This document shows positions 56,501 to 62,744 of a stretch of DNA of 64,000 nt, piece by piece; positions within the stretch are counted from its first letter, which is position 1, and each line of letters starts with the position of its first letter. Source of the stretch: Phycisphaerae bacterium (GTDB lineage: Bacteria; Planctomycetota; Phycisphaerae; SM23-33); the NCBI GenBank assembly GCA_011050235.1, contig DRGC01000018.1, positions 28,454 through 92,453 on the forward strand, given 5' to 3'. The notes beneath the pieces are model-generated. The model saw nothing but the letters and a program-made list of their open reading frames with translations. It made no database searches and had not been told where the DNA came from. The position numbers and the translations under genes were made by a program.

Positions 56501-57345
56501 CGCCGGCGGAGTGCGACCTCGACGGCGACGGCGACGCTGACATCGACGACGTGGCCTTCCTGCTGCACCATATACTCGGCACGGAATTCGGAGACATCAA
56601 CCTGGACGGCTATGTTGATGGGACGGACCTGGCGAACCTCAAGACCAACTTCGGCGATGCCGGCGCCGGCTGGGCGAGCGGAAACTTCAACGGCGACGCG
56701 GGCGCCGACGGCACCGATCTGGCGACGCTGCGGACCTACTTCGGTTTCATCGCCACACCTACCGCCCCCGCCCCTGTCCCGCCGACCGCCGAGCCGATGA
56801 ATTTCGCTGGGGACCTCAGCCCCGCCGCCGCACCGCCGGCAGACCCGGACACGCTGACGGCTGACATTGGACCCGCCCCCCTCACGCTTCAGATTAAGGC
56901 CCACGCGCTTGTCGAAAACGTCGTGATCGCCTCGGCGCCGATCTCGCTGCTGCCGGCTGCGACCTCACGAGCAATCGATGACACACCGACGACGGTCTTC
57001 CAGGCCAGGACGGTCGAAACACCCATAGCTGCTGTCGTGATCGCGCCTCCGGCCCAGGTGACGGCGGCAATCACCGACGCCCTAGCCGGCCGCACGCTCG
57101 GCCGCAGCACACCGCAGGCAGCACCACCGTTGGGAGGGGCCCAGCGCGTGTCGATCCAAGCCGTCACGCCGCCAGCCAGTTCGGATATCCCTGCTGCACC
57201 GACGGTGACTGGCGGCGCAGCCGCTCTTCCGCAGACCCCACTTGGGGCCGCGCGCCTGGCCTATGGGCCGCCGCCGGCCCTGTCGGTCGAGTTGATCGAC
57301 CTGTTGGCCGAAGCCGACCCCATCGCCCCCGCCCTGCCGGCCTAG
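50515..57345 (+). CDS. Giant LEPR-XLL surface protein with C25 peptidase and dockerin-like repeats
   Basis: A 2276-residue exported protein. It opens FEPLEPRLLLDG, the planctomycete LEPR-XLL motif, with no ordinary signal peptide. Residues about 240-650 resemble gingipain peptidase C25: the loop INHAGHA has His508 and YSGSC has Cys538, a plausible catalytic pair. Two putative Ig-like modules (SGPYTW, DPATGRVSGTPT) follow, then six SdrD/Cna-B-like repeats (ISGQVF..D..G..D.GE.GLDG), the first and last carrying a 230-residue propeller-like insert. Dockerin-like loops lie at 56425-56745 and a Pro/Ala-rich tail ends the chain. It probably works at the cell surface; proteolysis is inferred. The start has GAGGTGAGG upstream. 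Confidence 0.85.
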   Translation: MTQWSVFEPLEPRLLLDGQPASVVHSQLFADADLIRLHYEMPALEVTPWRATETDDLQTRATLGDSPLLGDVGQPILPTVPTQIVLPFGYQLADLTVVTGQLITLDGVYNLAVGSEPILIEPDGDLASPLLPVAPAAYEPRPLVDILGVQRRRGVNILTINLNPVEYSADSGVLAYYDSLTLDVRLAPAAALPEADFVRYRPDNIRPLADQVDNPGALDSYVAATAAPLGPVGLTDPAETFDYVIITSEAIANATADYTLVDFVAHKQAMGLTPTIVTVEDIYGAYSGVDQPEQIRNFIRDAYNNWQTDYVLLAGDVDVVPIRKLYIKHPYWDADDKQNLIPSDMYYQCLDGTYNDDGDNFWGEATDGIGGMEIDFLAEVYVGRASAENAEEMANWVYKTITQETDIASEHRWRAAFVGEWMGHTGVGNWAKYKMEELRLGADTHGYTTAGFADDPRWISEYPDDTLYARDYNTADEIDSIDRVRLPQYEIIDLMNSNTYSVINHAGHAVAARLMRLVRSDVVALTNDNFFFIYSGSCKPGKLTHDAIVEDFTTSTRHAAYAAVLNTSFGWSYHDDTTQGPSQHLDREFWDALFGEGITQLGAMNADSHEDSLAYTGLFAFRWVIFSTTLFGDPALSMTSDALVLGAYNQAVLAYADQPFELDLVGRNGSGPYTWALTGGALPDGLALDPATGRVSGTPTIAGDYDFSVELTDATGAAAMAAYTLSVAAPLQIVTSALPAATIDAAYNVALAGVGGTGPYTWRYVASSLPDGLDLDAAGALTGTPTESGQWTILAEVRDAGAAQQVDRRELTLDVLAPPPAISGQVFDDTNANGARDVGEVGLDGWTVQLIDRSSGEIISETTTASDDLDHSGAINPQTETGLYDFNGFQPGRVDVRLLPPAGWTSTTPLAETRVFALRGQGAELWIDEIDPDNGATVSSFGVAAPTAFVAFQGLAVGPNRLYLIDNGDLTAQATILEIDMNTGEVLDVDTVNAPISPPAVLMGMGYFGGRLYIQFTPTEVVVWDPNTDAIVDTMTIDVNIMGGWTGAEDLGLLLAGTNAGEIVAIDPATGAVTGIHPTGLGTLIGGLAYRDGELLAAPLADLAHTVYRIDPATGAVLGSFTLDGNGNIAGLAGDVVHRLGSLLRYELTWEDVVTGADFGVIVSASATGQVFYDADNDGLGDVDEAGLSGVTVKLLDTTTGELVATTTSAEMDLDGDGAIDPAAERGVYRFDGLLPGAYDVIVSPGAGQTQTTPSGAGAHAIVLAPGDAAAGLEFGIYGGAGMSSASGQVFGDVNIDGSRDAGEAGIDGRTVELVDTTTGHVVASAVTASVDLDGSGAIDAATESGLFNITHVAPGVYQLRLGDAAPWTLTDPAGPIQLTVTGDEVFEGLAFGAAKLNVISGQVFEDPDGSGVRGAGEIGLDGRTVELVDAATGLMVATATAWFADLNGDNWIDPTSERGLYTFMVTPGDYEVRQVLPDTWLQSTPADAVYALSLAYGDAATGLHFGSALPCWIMGQVYADRDGDGVFWYHEYGLDGITIELVNNATGQVVASAVTASEDQDDNGVIDPLYESGWYTLANLLPGDYSARAVLPDGWWANTPQVSVAPKGFDWVRDIDLGISAPVRIAGQLFDDADADGQRDAGELGLNGRLVELIDPDTGDVLAVAVTGDVDTDGDGVIDPVTERGQYEFTDLAAHEYEVRQVVPFGWQETAPLNTSRLFTLTGLGTTTPIISEVDPISGVLRNFFSAPGPTELLIFQGLAVGSDVLYYVDSTGPASDANLYALNANTGEVIFTDTITAATGANVVGAAYLDADLYLQYQSNEIVVWSVSGGYIEDRFMLDRAVTALTANDAAGVLYGIAEGNAIVIIDPTVGAIVETIPLSEEIAYVGGLAFVNGELLVSPHIDAKNIVYRVDPATGEVLGSFPLLDGPTVGLGGDGSRYTHPDIYRFDLFWGDDAFGQDFGSYALGVLAGDTNGDDVIDAEDIDVLFANFGDDPPAECDLDGDGDADIDDVAFLLHHILGTEFGDINLDGYVDGTDLANLKTNFGDAGAGWASGNFNGDAGADGTDLATLRTYFGFIATPTAPAPVPPTAEPMNFAGDLSPAAAPPADPDTLTADIGPAPLTLQIKAHALVENVVIASAPISLLPAATSRAIDDTPTTVFQARTVETPIAAVVIAPPAQVTAAITDALAGRTLGRSTPQAAPPLGGAQRVSIQAVTPPASSDIPAAPTVTGGAAALPQTPLGAARLAYGPPPALSVELIDLLAEADPIAPALPA

Positions 57346-57377
57346 GCGCATCGCCGCCACCATAGGCAATGGCGACT

Positions 57378-58241
57378 CTATTTGTCGTCACGCCGAAGGA
57401 ACTTCACGCCGGCCTTGTCGGCCAGATGGTGCAGGCGGGCGAAGCACAAGGCGTACTCGGCCTCCTGGGCCATGTGCTCGCAGTAGCACGGCGTGTCGGC
57501 CGGCAGTTGGGCCAGGCGCTTGAGGTACGTGTCGTAGTCCATCACGCCGTCACCGATGTAGACCTCATCCAGCTTCAGGAACATGTGGGTGAAGTCTTCG
57601 CGGATGTCCTTCAGGTGCACGCTGGCGACCTTGTCGGCCAGCAGATCGAAGGTCCTGTTGATCAGCCCGGTCGTGTCGTAATAGTCCGCCTGGGCGACCA
57701 TGTTCATCTGGTCGAGGTGCAACCCGAAGGACGGGTGGTCGACGCTGTCGATGAACTCGCGAATGTCCTCGGGCTGATAGAAGAACGTGTTGTGCCACGG
57801 CTCGATGGCGTACCGAACGTGTTTGAGGTCCATCCCGTCCAGGATGCGCAGGACGACCTCGCGGAACTCGGCCTTGGCGGCGTCGGTCTTCATATACGGA
57901 TGCATCGCCAGCGAATGGTCCGACGGATCCCTGGTCCCCACCAGCGTCACCACGCAGTGGCAGCCCGTCGCATCGGCCTTGGGCAGCACGTCGCGAACCA
58001 TGCCGATCCGCTCGGTCTGGGCGTCGGCATCGTCGATCATCAGGTTCGACCACACGCCGGTCTCGCCGACGACCATGCCCAGCTTGCGGGCCTTTTCGCC
58101 AAAGGCGGCGCAGTCGTCCAGGCTCAGCTCGCCCATGTTCCCTGGCGGGCCGATGGCCGACAGGCCGTGGACATCAAGCTTTTCGGCGAGGGCTTCCAGC
58201 CCGCCGATATCGGGTGTACCGAAAAATCCACCTAGTCTCAT
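57378..58241 (-). CDS. Sugar phosphate isomerase/epimerase (TIM barrel)
   Basis: A xylose-isomerase/AP-endonuclease-2 fold enzyme of 287 aa. Blocks VVGETGVWSN, CVVTLVGTRD, YAIEPWHNTFFY (Glu), LHLDQMNMV (Asp), SVHLKDIRED (His) and CYCEHM supply the metal ligands expected in the barrel. It overlaps the oxidoreductase gene by four bases (ATGA), so the two are a coupled pair. Such pairs often interconvert oxidised or epimerised sugars; the substrate is unknown. Confidence 0.78.
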   Translation of the reverse strand: MRLGGFFGTPDIGGLEALAEKLDVHGLSAIGPPGNMGELSLDDCAAFGEKARKLGMVVGETGVWSNLMIDDADAQTERIGMVRDVLPKADATGCHCVVTLVGTRDPSDHSLAMHPYMKTDAAKAEFREVVLRILDGMDLKHVRYAIEPWHNTFFYQPEDIREFIDSVDHPSFGLHLDQMNMVAQADYYDTTGLINRTFDLLADKVASVHLKDIREDFTHMFLKLDEVYIGDGVMDYDTYLKRLAQLPADTPCYCEHMAQEAEYALCFARLHHLADKAGVKFLRRDDK

Positions 58242-59305
58242 TTTGTGGCCTCCTTGAGGCTTTTGACGACGTGGTCAGGAATGTCGATTGTCACTTCGCG
58301 ATCCTCGACCAGGCTGGTGACCTTGGCCTCGATCGTGTAGCAGTTGATGACGCTCTCAGCCAGCGGGATGCGGGGGGCGGCCTTGCCTTCGATGACGTCC
58401 AGGAAATTGGCGGTCTGATGGACGAAGGCGTTGTCGTTGGGCGTGAAGAAATTGTCCTGTCGCAAGTTGGCCCAGCCCACGGCGAACCGCCGCGTGATGT
58501 TCTGCTCGTGGAGGATCGTCCAGCCCACCGGCAGCGTCAGCACAGCCTTGCGGCCGGTGACTTCGACATCCTGCTTGAAGGCTGCGTGCTTGGAGCCCTC
58601 GATGTAGCCAACCACGCCGTTGTCGTACTCGAGCATGGAGTAGACGCGGTTGATGGTCTTGTACTTGTCGCTCATGCCGCCGTAGGTCCGGATGCGGGTG
58701 GGCACGCCGTCGGCGAGGAAACGGCAGCAGTTCACGCAGTAGCACGAGAAGTCGTAGGGAATGCCGCCCGCCCTCGCCGGGTCGCGGCGCCAGTTGCGGT
58801 TGGGGTCGTCGGCGTCTTCTTCCTCGCCGTCGAACTCGCTGAAGCACGCCCGCACCGCGTCGACCGGGCCGATCGAGCCGGCGTCGATCAACTCCTTCAT
58901 CTTCCGCATGGCCGGGTGGTGGCGGTACATGAACCCTTCCATCAGATACGCCCCGGCCTTGGTGACCAGGTCGAAGACTTCAACAGCCTCCTGGCCGGTG
59001 ACGGTCAGGGACTTTTCGCACAGGATGTTGGTCTGCCCGCCTTTGAGGGCGTCCTCGATCTGCTGACGATGCTGGTTGGGCCAGGTCGCCAGGACCACGC
59101 CGTCGAGATCCTCCTTAGCGAACATCTCGTTGTAGTCGGTGTAGGTGGTCGTGCAGCCATATTCGGCCGCCCACTCCTTCGCCCGGTCTTCGTGGACATC
59201 GCAGCAGGCGACGAACTGGGCCCGCCCGGGATTCTCCCGAACGCCGATGCCGTGGGCATGCGAAATGCCCCCGCAGCCAACCATACCCAATCGAACTTTC
59301 GCCAT
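58238..59305 (-). CDS. Gfo/Idh/MocA family oxidoreductase
   Basis: NAD(P)-dependent sugar or inositol dehydrogenase of 355 aa. The nucleotide-binding start is VRLGMVGCGGISHAHGIG, followed by VVLATWPNQHRQQ and CEKSLTV, which carries the Glu-Lys of the family's EKP-like motif. The C-terminal domain is an alpha/beta sheet. A promoter is visible upstream (59348-59376), and AAAGGAG precedes the ATG. It forms an operon with the isomerase. Local context suggests catabolism of a host or algal glycan. Confidence 0.87.
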   Translation of the reverse strand: MAKVRLGMVGCGGISHAHGIGVRENPGRAQFVACCDVHEDRAKEWAAEYGCTTTYTDYNEMFAKEDLDGVVLATWPNQHRQQIEDALKGGQTNILCEKSLTVTGQEAVEVFDLVTKAGAYLMEGFMYRHHPAMRKMKELIDAGSIGPVDAVRACFSEFDGEEEDADDPNRNWRRDPARAGGIPYDFSCYCVNCCRFLADGVPTRIRTYGGMSDKYKTINRVYSMLEYDNGVVGYIEGSKHAAFKQDVEVTGRKAVLTLPVGWTILHEQNITRRFAVGWANLRQDNFFTPNDNAFVHQTANFLDVIEGKAAPRIPLAESVINCYTIEAKVTSLVEDREVTIDIPDHVVKSLKEATK

Positions 59306-59636
59306 GACTCTGACTCCTTTTTATTGGTGATCCGCGAACGACGAAGCACTATATCCCCCCAGCCCGCCCTCGGCAACGGAAGCGTTAAGCATATTTCCGC
59401 CGACGAACCGGCCGCGGCCGTGACACACCATCGCCGCGTGCTGGAACGCGCGGTCACGGTCGAGTTTCACTCGGCCGCGTTGACGTTCGGCATCGAGAGG
59501 GTGCCCACTTATTGTGCTCGTTGCGGCCTTGCGGAAACGTTCTTTGCGCGGTAAACAGGCCCTTTCCACACGCCCCCGTCCGGCCGATCTGACAGGCCGA
59601 GCGGGGCAGCCTTAGCCAACGAAGGAAGGATGCACC
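59306..59636. other. Divergent promoter region
   Basis: 331 bases between the oxidoreductase operon and the GH4 gene. It contains the minus-strand promoter at 59348-59376 and the GH4 ribosome binding site. I saw no plus-strand promoter with acceptable spacing and no operator-like palindrome. Confidence 0.4.
59348..59376 (-). promoter_or_regulatory. Promoter of the oxidoreductase-isomerase operon
   Basis: On the minus strand TTGCCG (59371-59376) precedes TATAGT (59348-59353) by 17 bases. The leader would be about 35 bases and includes AAAGGAG. Confidence 0.6.
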
Positions 59637-61040
59637 ATGAGAGGTCCCAAAGTCGTCGTGATCGGCGCGGGCAGCTTCTTCTTCGGCAAGCCCGTGATTA
59701 AGAAGATGGCCACCAGCCCCATCATGGCCGGCGGGACGCTGGCGCTGGTGGATACGAATCCTAAGGTGCTGCGAACCATGATGCGCCTGGCGAGGCGCAT
59801 CTGCGGCCAGACCAAGAGCGGCGTGAAGGTCATCGGCGACGTCAACCGCAAGAAGGTCATGACCGATGCCGACTTCGTCGTCCTGACCTTCGCCAAAAAG
59901 AACGCCCACTACCGCGGCGTGGACACGCAGATCGCGCTGAAGCACGGCATCACCATGTGCAGCTCGGACACCATCGGGCCGGGCGGCATCTTCCGCGGTC
60001 TGCGCGAGGTGCCCCACGCCGTCGCGATGGCCAAGGACGCCGCCCGCCTGTGCCCCAACGCCTGGGTGATCAACTTCGTCAACCCCTCGACGGTCCTCGG
60101 CATGGCCCTGCGGCGGTTCGCGCCGGAGGTGCGGAGCTTCGCCCTCTGCGACGGCCACCACGAGCCCTACCACACCGCCGGCGTGTGCGTGGAGGCCGGC
60201 ATCCTCAAGCGCGACCCGAAGGGCTGGTACGGCCTGCCCAAGGTGCCCGCCGACGTGGCCCGCAAGCTGGACGTGAGAATCGCGGGTGTGAACCACTTCA
60301 CCTGGATCCTCGGCTTGCGTTACGACGGCAAGGACATGATGCCAACCCTTCGCCGCAACCTGGTCAAGCGCGTCGCCGAGGAGAAGAAAAACGCCGCCAA
60401 GGCCGGCTCGAAGTCACGGTTCAACGAGGCCTACACGCTGCAGATGTTCGACCTATTCGGCGTCTACCCCGACTGCATGGGCCACACCAAGGAATACGTG
60501 CCCTACTACCAGGGCCACGGCGTCAAGCCCATCAAGCCCGACATGCTCCACCCCTTCGACGCCGTCACGCGGCAAAAGGCCATGGACAAGGCGTGGGCCA
60601 AGACCGGGAAGTTCGCCTCCGGCAAGCTCTCCAAGGCCCAGTTCCTCAAGGACACCTCCGCCGACCACGCCTCGGACATTATCGAATCGATGTGGGGCGA
60701 CCTGCGAAAGCCGTTCTTCATCAACACCACCAACGGCGGGGCCGTCACCAACCTGCCGGACGATGCGTTCCTGGAGCTTCGCTGCGACCTGGACATGCAC
60801 GGCCCCCGGCCGCAACCGGTCGGCCCGATGCCGCGCGGCGTGCTGGGCATGCAGCATCTGGTCCTGGATGTGCATGAGATGACGGCCGAGGCCGCTATAA
60901 CCGGCGACAAGGCCCTGCTTCGCCGGGCGATGCTGACCGACCCGCTGTGCAACAACATCGCCGACGCCGACGCCCTTATCAAAGACCTGCTGGCCGCCGA
61001 GAAGAGCGCCCTGCCGAGCTACTGGTACAAGAAGAGATAG
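59637..61040 (+). CDS. Family 4 glycoside hydrolase
   Basis: NAD- and metal-dependent glycosidase of 467 aa that works by oxidation, elimination and hydration at the sugar. The opening KVVVIGAGSFFFG is the NAD strand; NPSTVLGMAL (the NP-containing block), ALCDGHHEPYH and VNHFTWIL carry the conserved Asn, Cys and His metal ligands. The start has GAAGGAAGGA upstream. Members cleave alpha-glucosides, galactosides or galacturonides; the target is not clear. It lies next to an MFS transporter and a ceramidase-like gene. Confidence 0.88.
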   Translation: MRGPKVVVIGAGSFFFGKPVIKKMATSPIMAGGTLALVDTNPKVLRTMMRLARRICGQTKSGVKVIGDVNRKKVMTDADFVVLTFAKKNAHYRGVDTQIALKHGITMCSSDTIGPGGIFRGLREVPHAVAMAKDAARLCPNAWVINFVNPSTVLGMALRRFAPEVRSFALCDGHHEPYHTAGVCVEAGILKRDPKGWYGLPKVPADVARKLDVRIAGVNHFTWILGLRYDGKDMMPTLRRNLVKRVAEEKKNAAKAGSKSRFNEAYTLQMFDLFGVYPDCMGHTKEYVPYYQGHGVKPIKPDMLHPFDAVTRQKAMDKAWAKTGKFASGKLSKAQFLKDTSADHASDIIESMWGDLRKPFFINTTNGGAVTNLPDDAFLELRCDLDMHGPRPQPVGPMPRGVLGMQHLVLDVHEMTAEAAITGDKALLRRAMLTDPLCNNIADADALIKDLLAAEKSALPSYWYKKR

Positions 61041-61125
61041 GCTTGGGGCTTGAGGCCTGAGGCTTGAGGTACAGAACGGTTGGCGTCCCGATCGCTCTGG
61101 CGGCCGAATTGCGAATCGAGCCCGA

Positions 61126-62478
61126 ATGAGTTCCGTCGACACCAAGACGCCCGGGGCATTGAAGCGGTCGGTGAAACTGCTGACGCTGAGCGCTTGCATG
61201 TATGTCGCCTACGCCGCTTGCATCGGCAGTCCGGTGACGATGAAGTTCTTCCTCCACCTCGGGGCCAACGACCTACACATCGCACTGCTGGGCGGTCTGC
61301 CCACGGTGATGCTGTCGATGTTCTTCGCCGGGGCGCTGCTGGCCAACCGGCTGACCCGTCGCAAGCCGGCGTTTTTCTGGCTATTCATCCCCAGCCGACT
61401 GCTCTACCTGCCGGTCGCCTTCATCCCGCTGATCTTCCCCGATGCGCCAACCGACTGGGTCCTGGGCGCCATCATCGTGATGATCTCCGTGCATTGGGCG
61501 CTGAGCAACACCGGCGAGACACTCTTCCAGTCGTGGCTGGCCGACCTGATCCCGCACCGAATCCTCAATCGCTACCTGGGCGGGCGCCAGGTGTGGATGT
61601 CCCTGACCAGCGTGGCCAGTCTCCTGGCCATCAGCGCCTTCGTCTACCTGTCGGATCAACCCGTAACGGTCAAGTTCCCCATCCTGGTCACCGTCGGAGT
61701 CGCGATGGGGCTGGCCGACATCCTTCTGTTCCTCGGCATCCGCGAGCCGCCGCACATCGCCGTGCGCGACCGACACCCGCTGAGCCTGCTGATCGAACCG
61801 ATCCGCCACCGCGACTACCGAACGTTTCTGCGCTTCATGTGCGTATGGCGCGTCGGGTTGCTACTGATCGGGGCGTTCGCCTATTACTACATGCTCAAGG
61901 TATTGCACGTCCGGCTGGTGCACCTGATCCTACTCCAATGCCTGCTGCTGGGCGTTCGGGCCGCCTCAGCCAAGACATGGGGGCGATTGGCCGACAAGCA
62001 CGGACACCGGCCCATCCTCACGATCTGCGTCGCGCTCAAGCCGATCTACGCAATGAGCTTCTTCGTCATGACGCCCGACAATGCGGTGTGGGTACTCCTG
62101 CCGATCATGATGCTGGACGGGGTGGTCAACAGCGGGCTATCCGTCGCCACCGAGGGCTACAGCATGAAGATGGCCCCCAAGGAGAACCGCTCGATGTTCC
62201 TGGCCGCGGCCAGCGGGCTGACCGGCATCTGCGCCGGCTCGGCCGCGATCGCAGCCGGGGTGCTGCTCAAGGGCCTCGGCGATTGGACCATCGATCTGTA
62301 CGGCCGAACGTGGACCAAGTACCACCTGGTCTTCGGGGCCTCGCTGATCATACGAATCGGCTGCGTCTTCCTCATCCGCACCGTTCGCGAGCCCGGCCGC
62401 TCCCGCGCCCGCGGGATGCTGGCCGACGTGTTCGGCAGAAGCCAGGAAGACCCACCGCCCCTGCCGCCGGGCTACTAG
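61126..62478 (+). CDS. Major facilitator superfamily transporter
   Basis: About 450 aa with roughly twelve hydrophobic segments and a central cytoplasmic loop near residue 215. It carries the LLANRLTRRKPAFFW loop, a loose match to the MFS A motif. It lies 85 bases after the GH4 gene on the same strand, so it may import the glycoside or its product. No substrate can be assigned from sequence. The intervening gap shows no terminator. Confidence 0.8.
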   Translation: MSSVDTKTPGALKRSVKLLTLSACMYVAYAACIGSPVTMKFFLHLGANDLHIALLGGLPTVMLSMFFAGALLANRLTRRKPAFFWLFIPSRLLYLPVAFIPLIFPDAPTDWVLGAIIVMISVHWALSNTGETLFQSWLADLIPHRILNRYLGGRQVWMSLTSVASLLAISAFVYLSDQPVTVKFPILVTVGVAMGLADILLFLGIREPPHIAVRDRHPLSLLIEPIRHRDYRTFLRFMCVWRVGLLLIGAFAYYYMLKVLHVRLVHLILLQCLLLGVRAASAKTWGRLADKHGHRPILTICVALKPIYAMSFFVMTPDNAVWVLLPIMMLDGVVNSGLSVATEGYSMKMAPKENRSMFLAAASGLTGICAGSAAIAAGVLLKGLGDWTIDLYGRTWTKYHLVFGASLIIRIGCVFLIRTVREPGRSRARGMLADVFGRSQEDPPPLPPGY

Positions 62479-62499
62479 AGCCCAAAGGGCTCACATGAA

Positions 62500-62650
62500 T
62501 CAGCCTGGGGCGAAGCCCCAGGAACACGAGACAACCCCATCGGCTAGCCCTGTAGGGGCGTTATGAGATGGACACGGATATCCCATTGCGCCCCTACAGG
62601 GCTTCGGTCATGCTGGGGACCCGAGTACCCAGGGCTTCGCCCTGGGCTGA
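62500..62650. repeat. Nested palindromic REP/MITE-like element
   Basis: A 151-base inverted-repeat element. Outer arms TCAGCC/GGCTGA bracket two hairpins, CCTGGGG-loop-CCCCAGG (62504-62522) and CCCAGGGC-TTC-GCCCTGGG (62628-62646). These are near-inverted copies of each other: 19 of 23 outer bases match, and the four changes are paired so each stem stays intact. An inner perfect 14-base inverted repeat (GCCCTGTAGGGGCG at 62547-62560 with its complement at 62589-62602) lies inside. No transposase gene is present. Such palindromes are typical of small mobile repeats spread in planctomycete genomes; copy number cannot be judged from one window. Confidence 0.65.
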
Positions 62651-62744
62651 TACATACGAGGCCGTTGGCCTCTCAGCTGCCGGCACTGGCCTGTAGCCTG
62701 CCAGCCTGCTAGCATAGGCTGATCGGGTAAATGGAGAACGCATC

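Noticed and set aside
62478..62492. GAGCCC-AAA-GGGCTC hairpin after the MFS gene as a terminator
   Set aside because: A six-base stem without a U tract; too weak to call a terminator.
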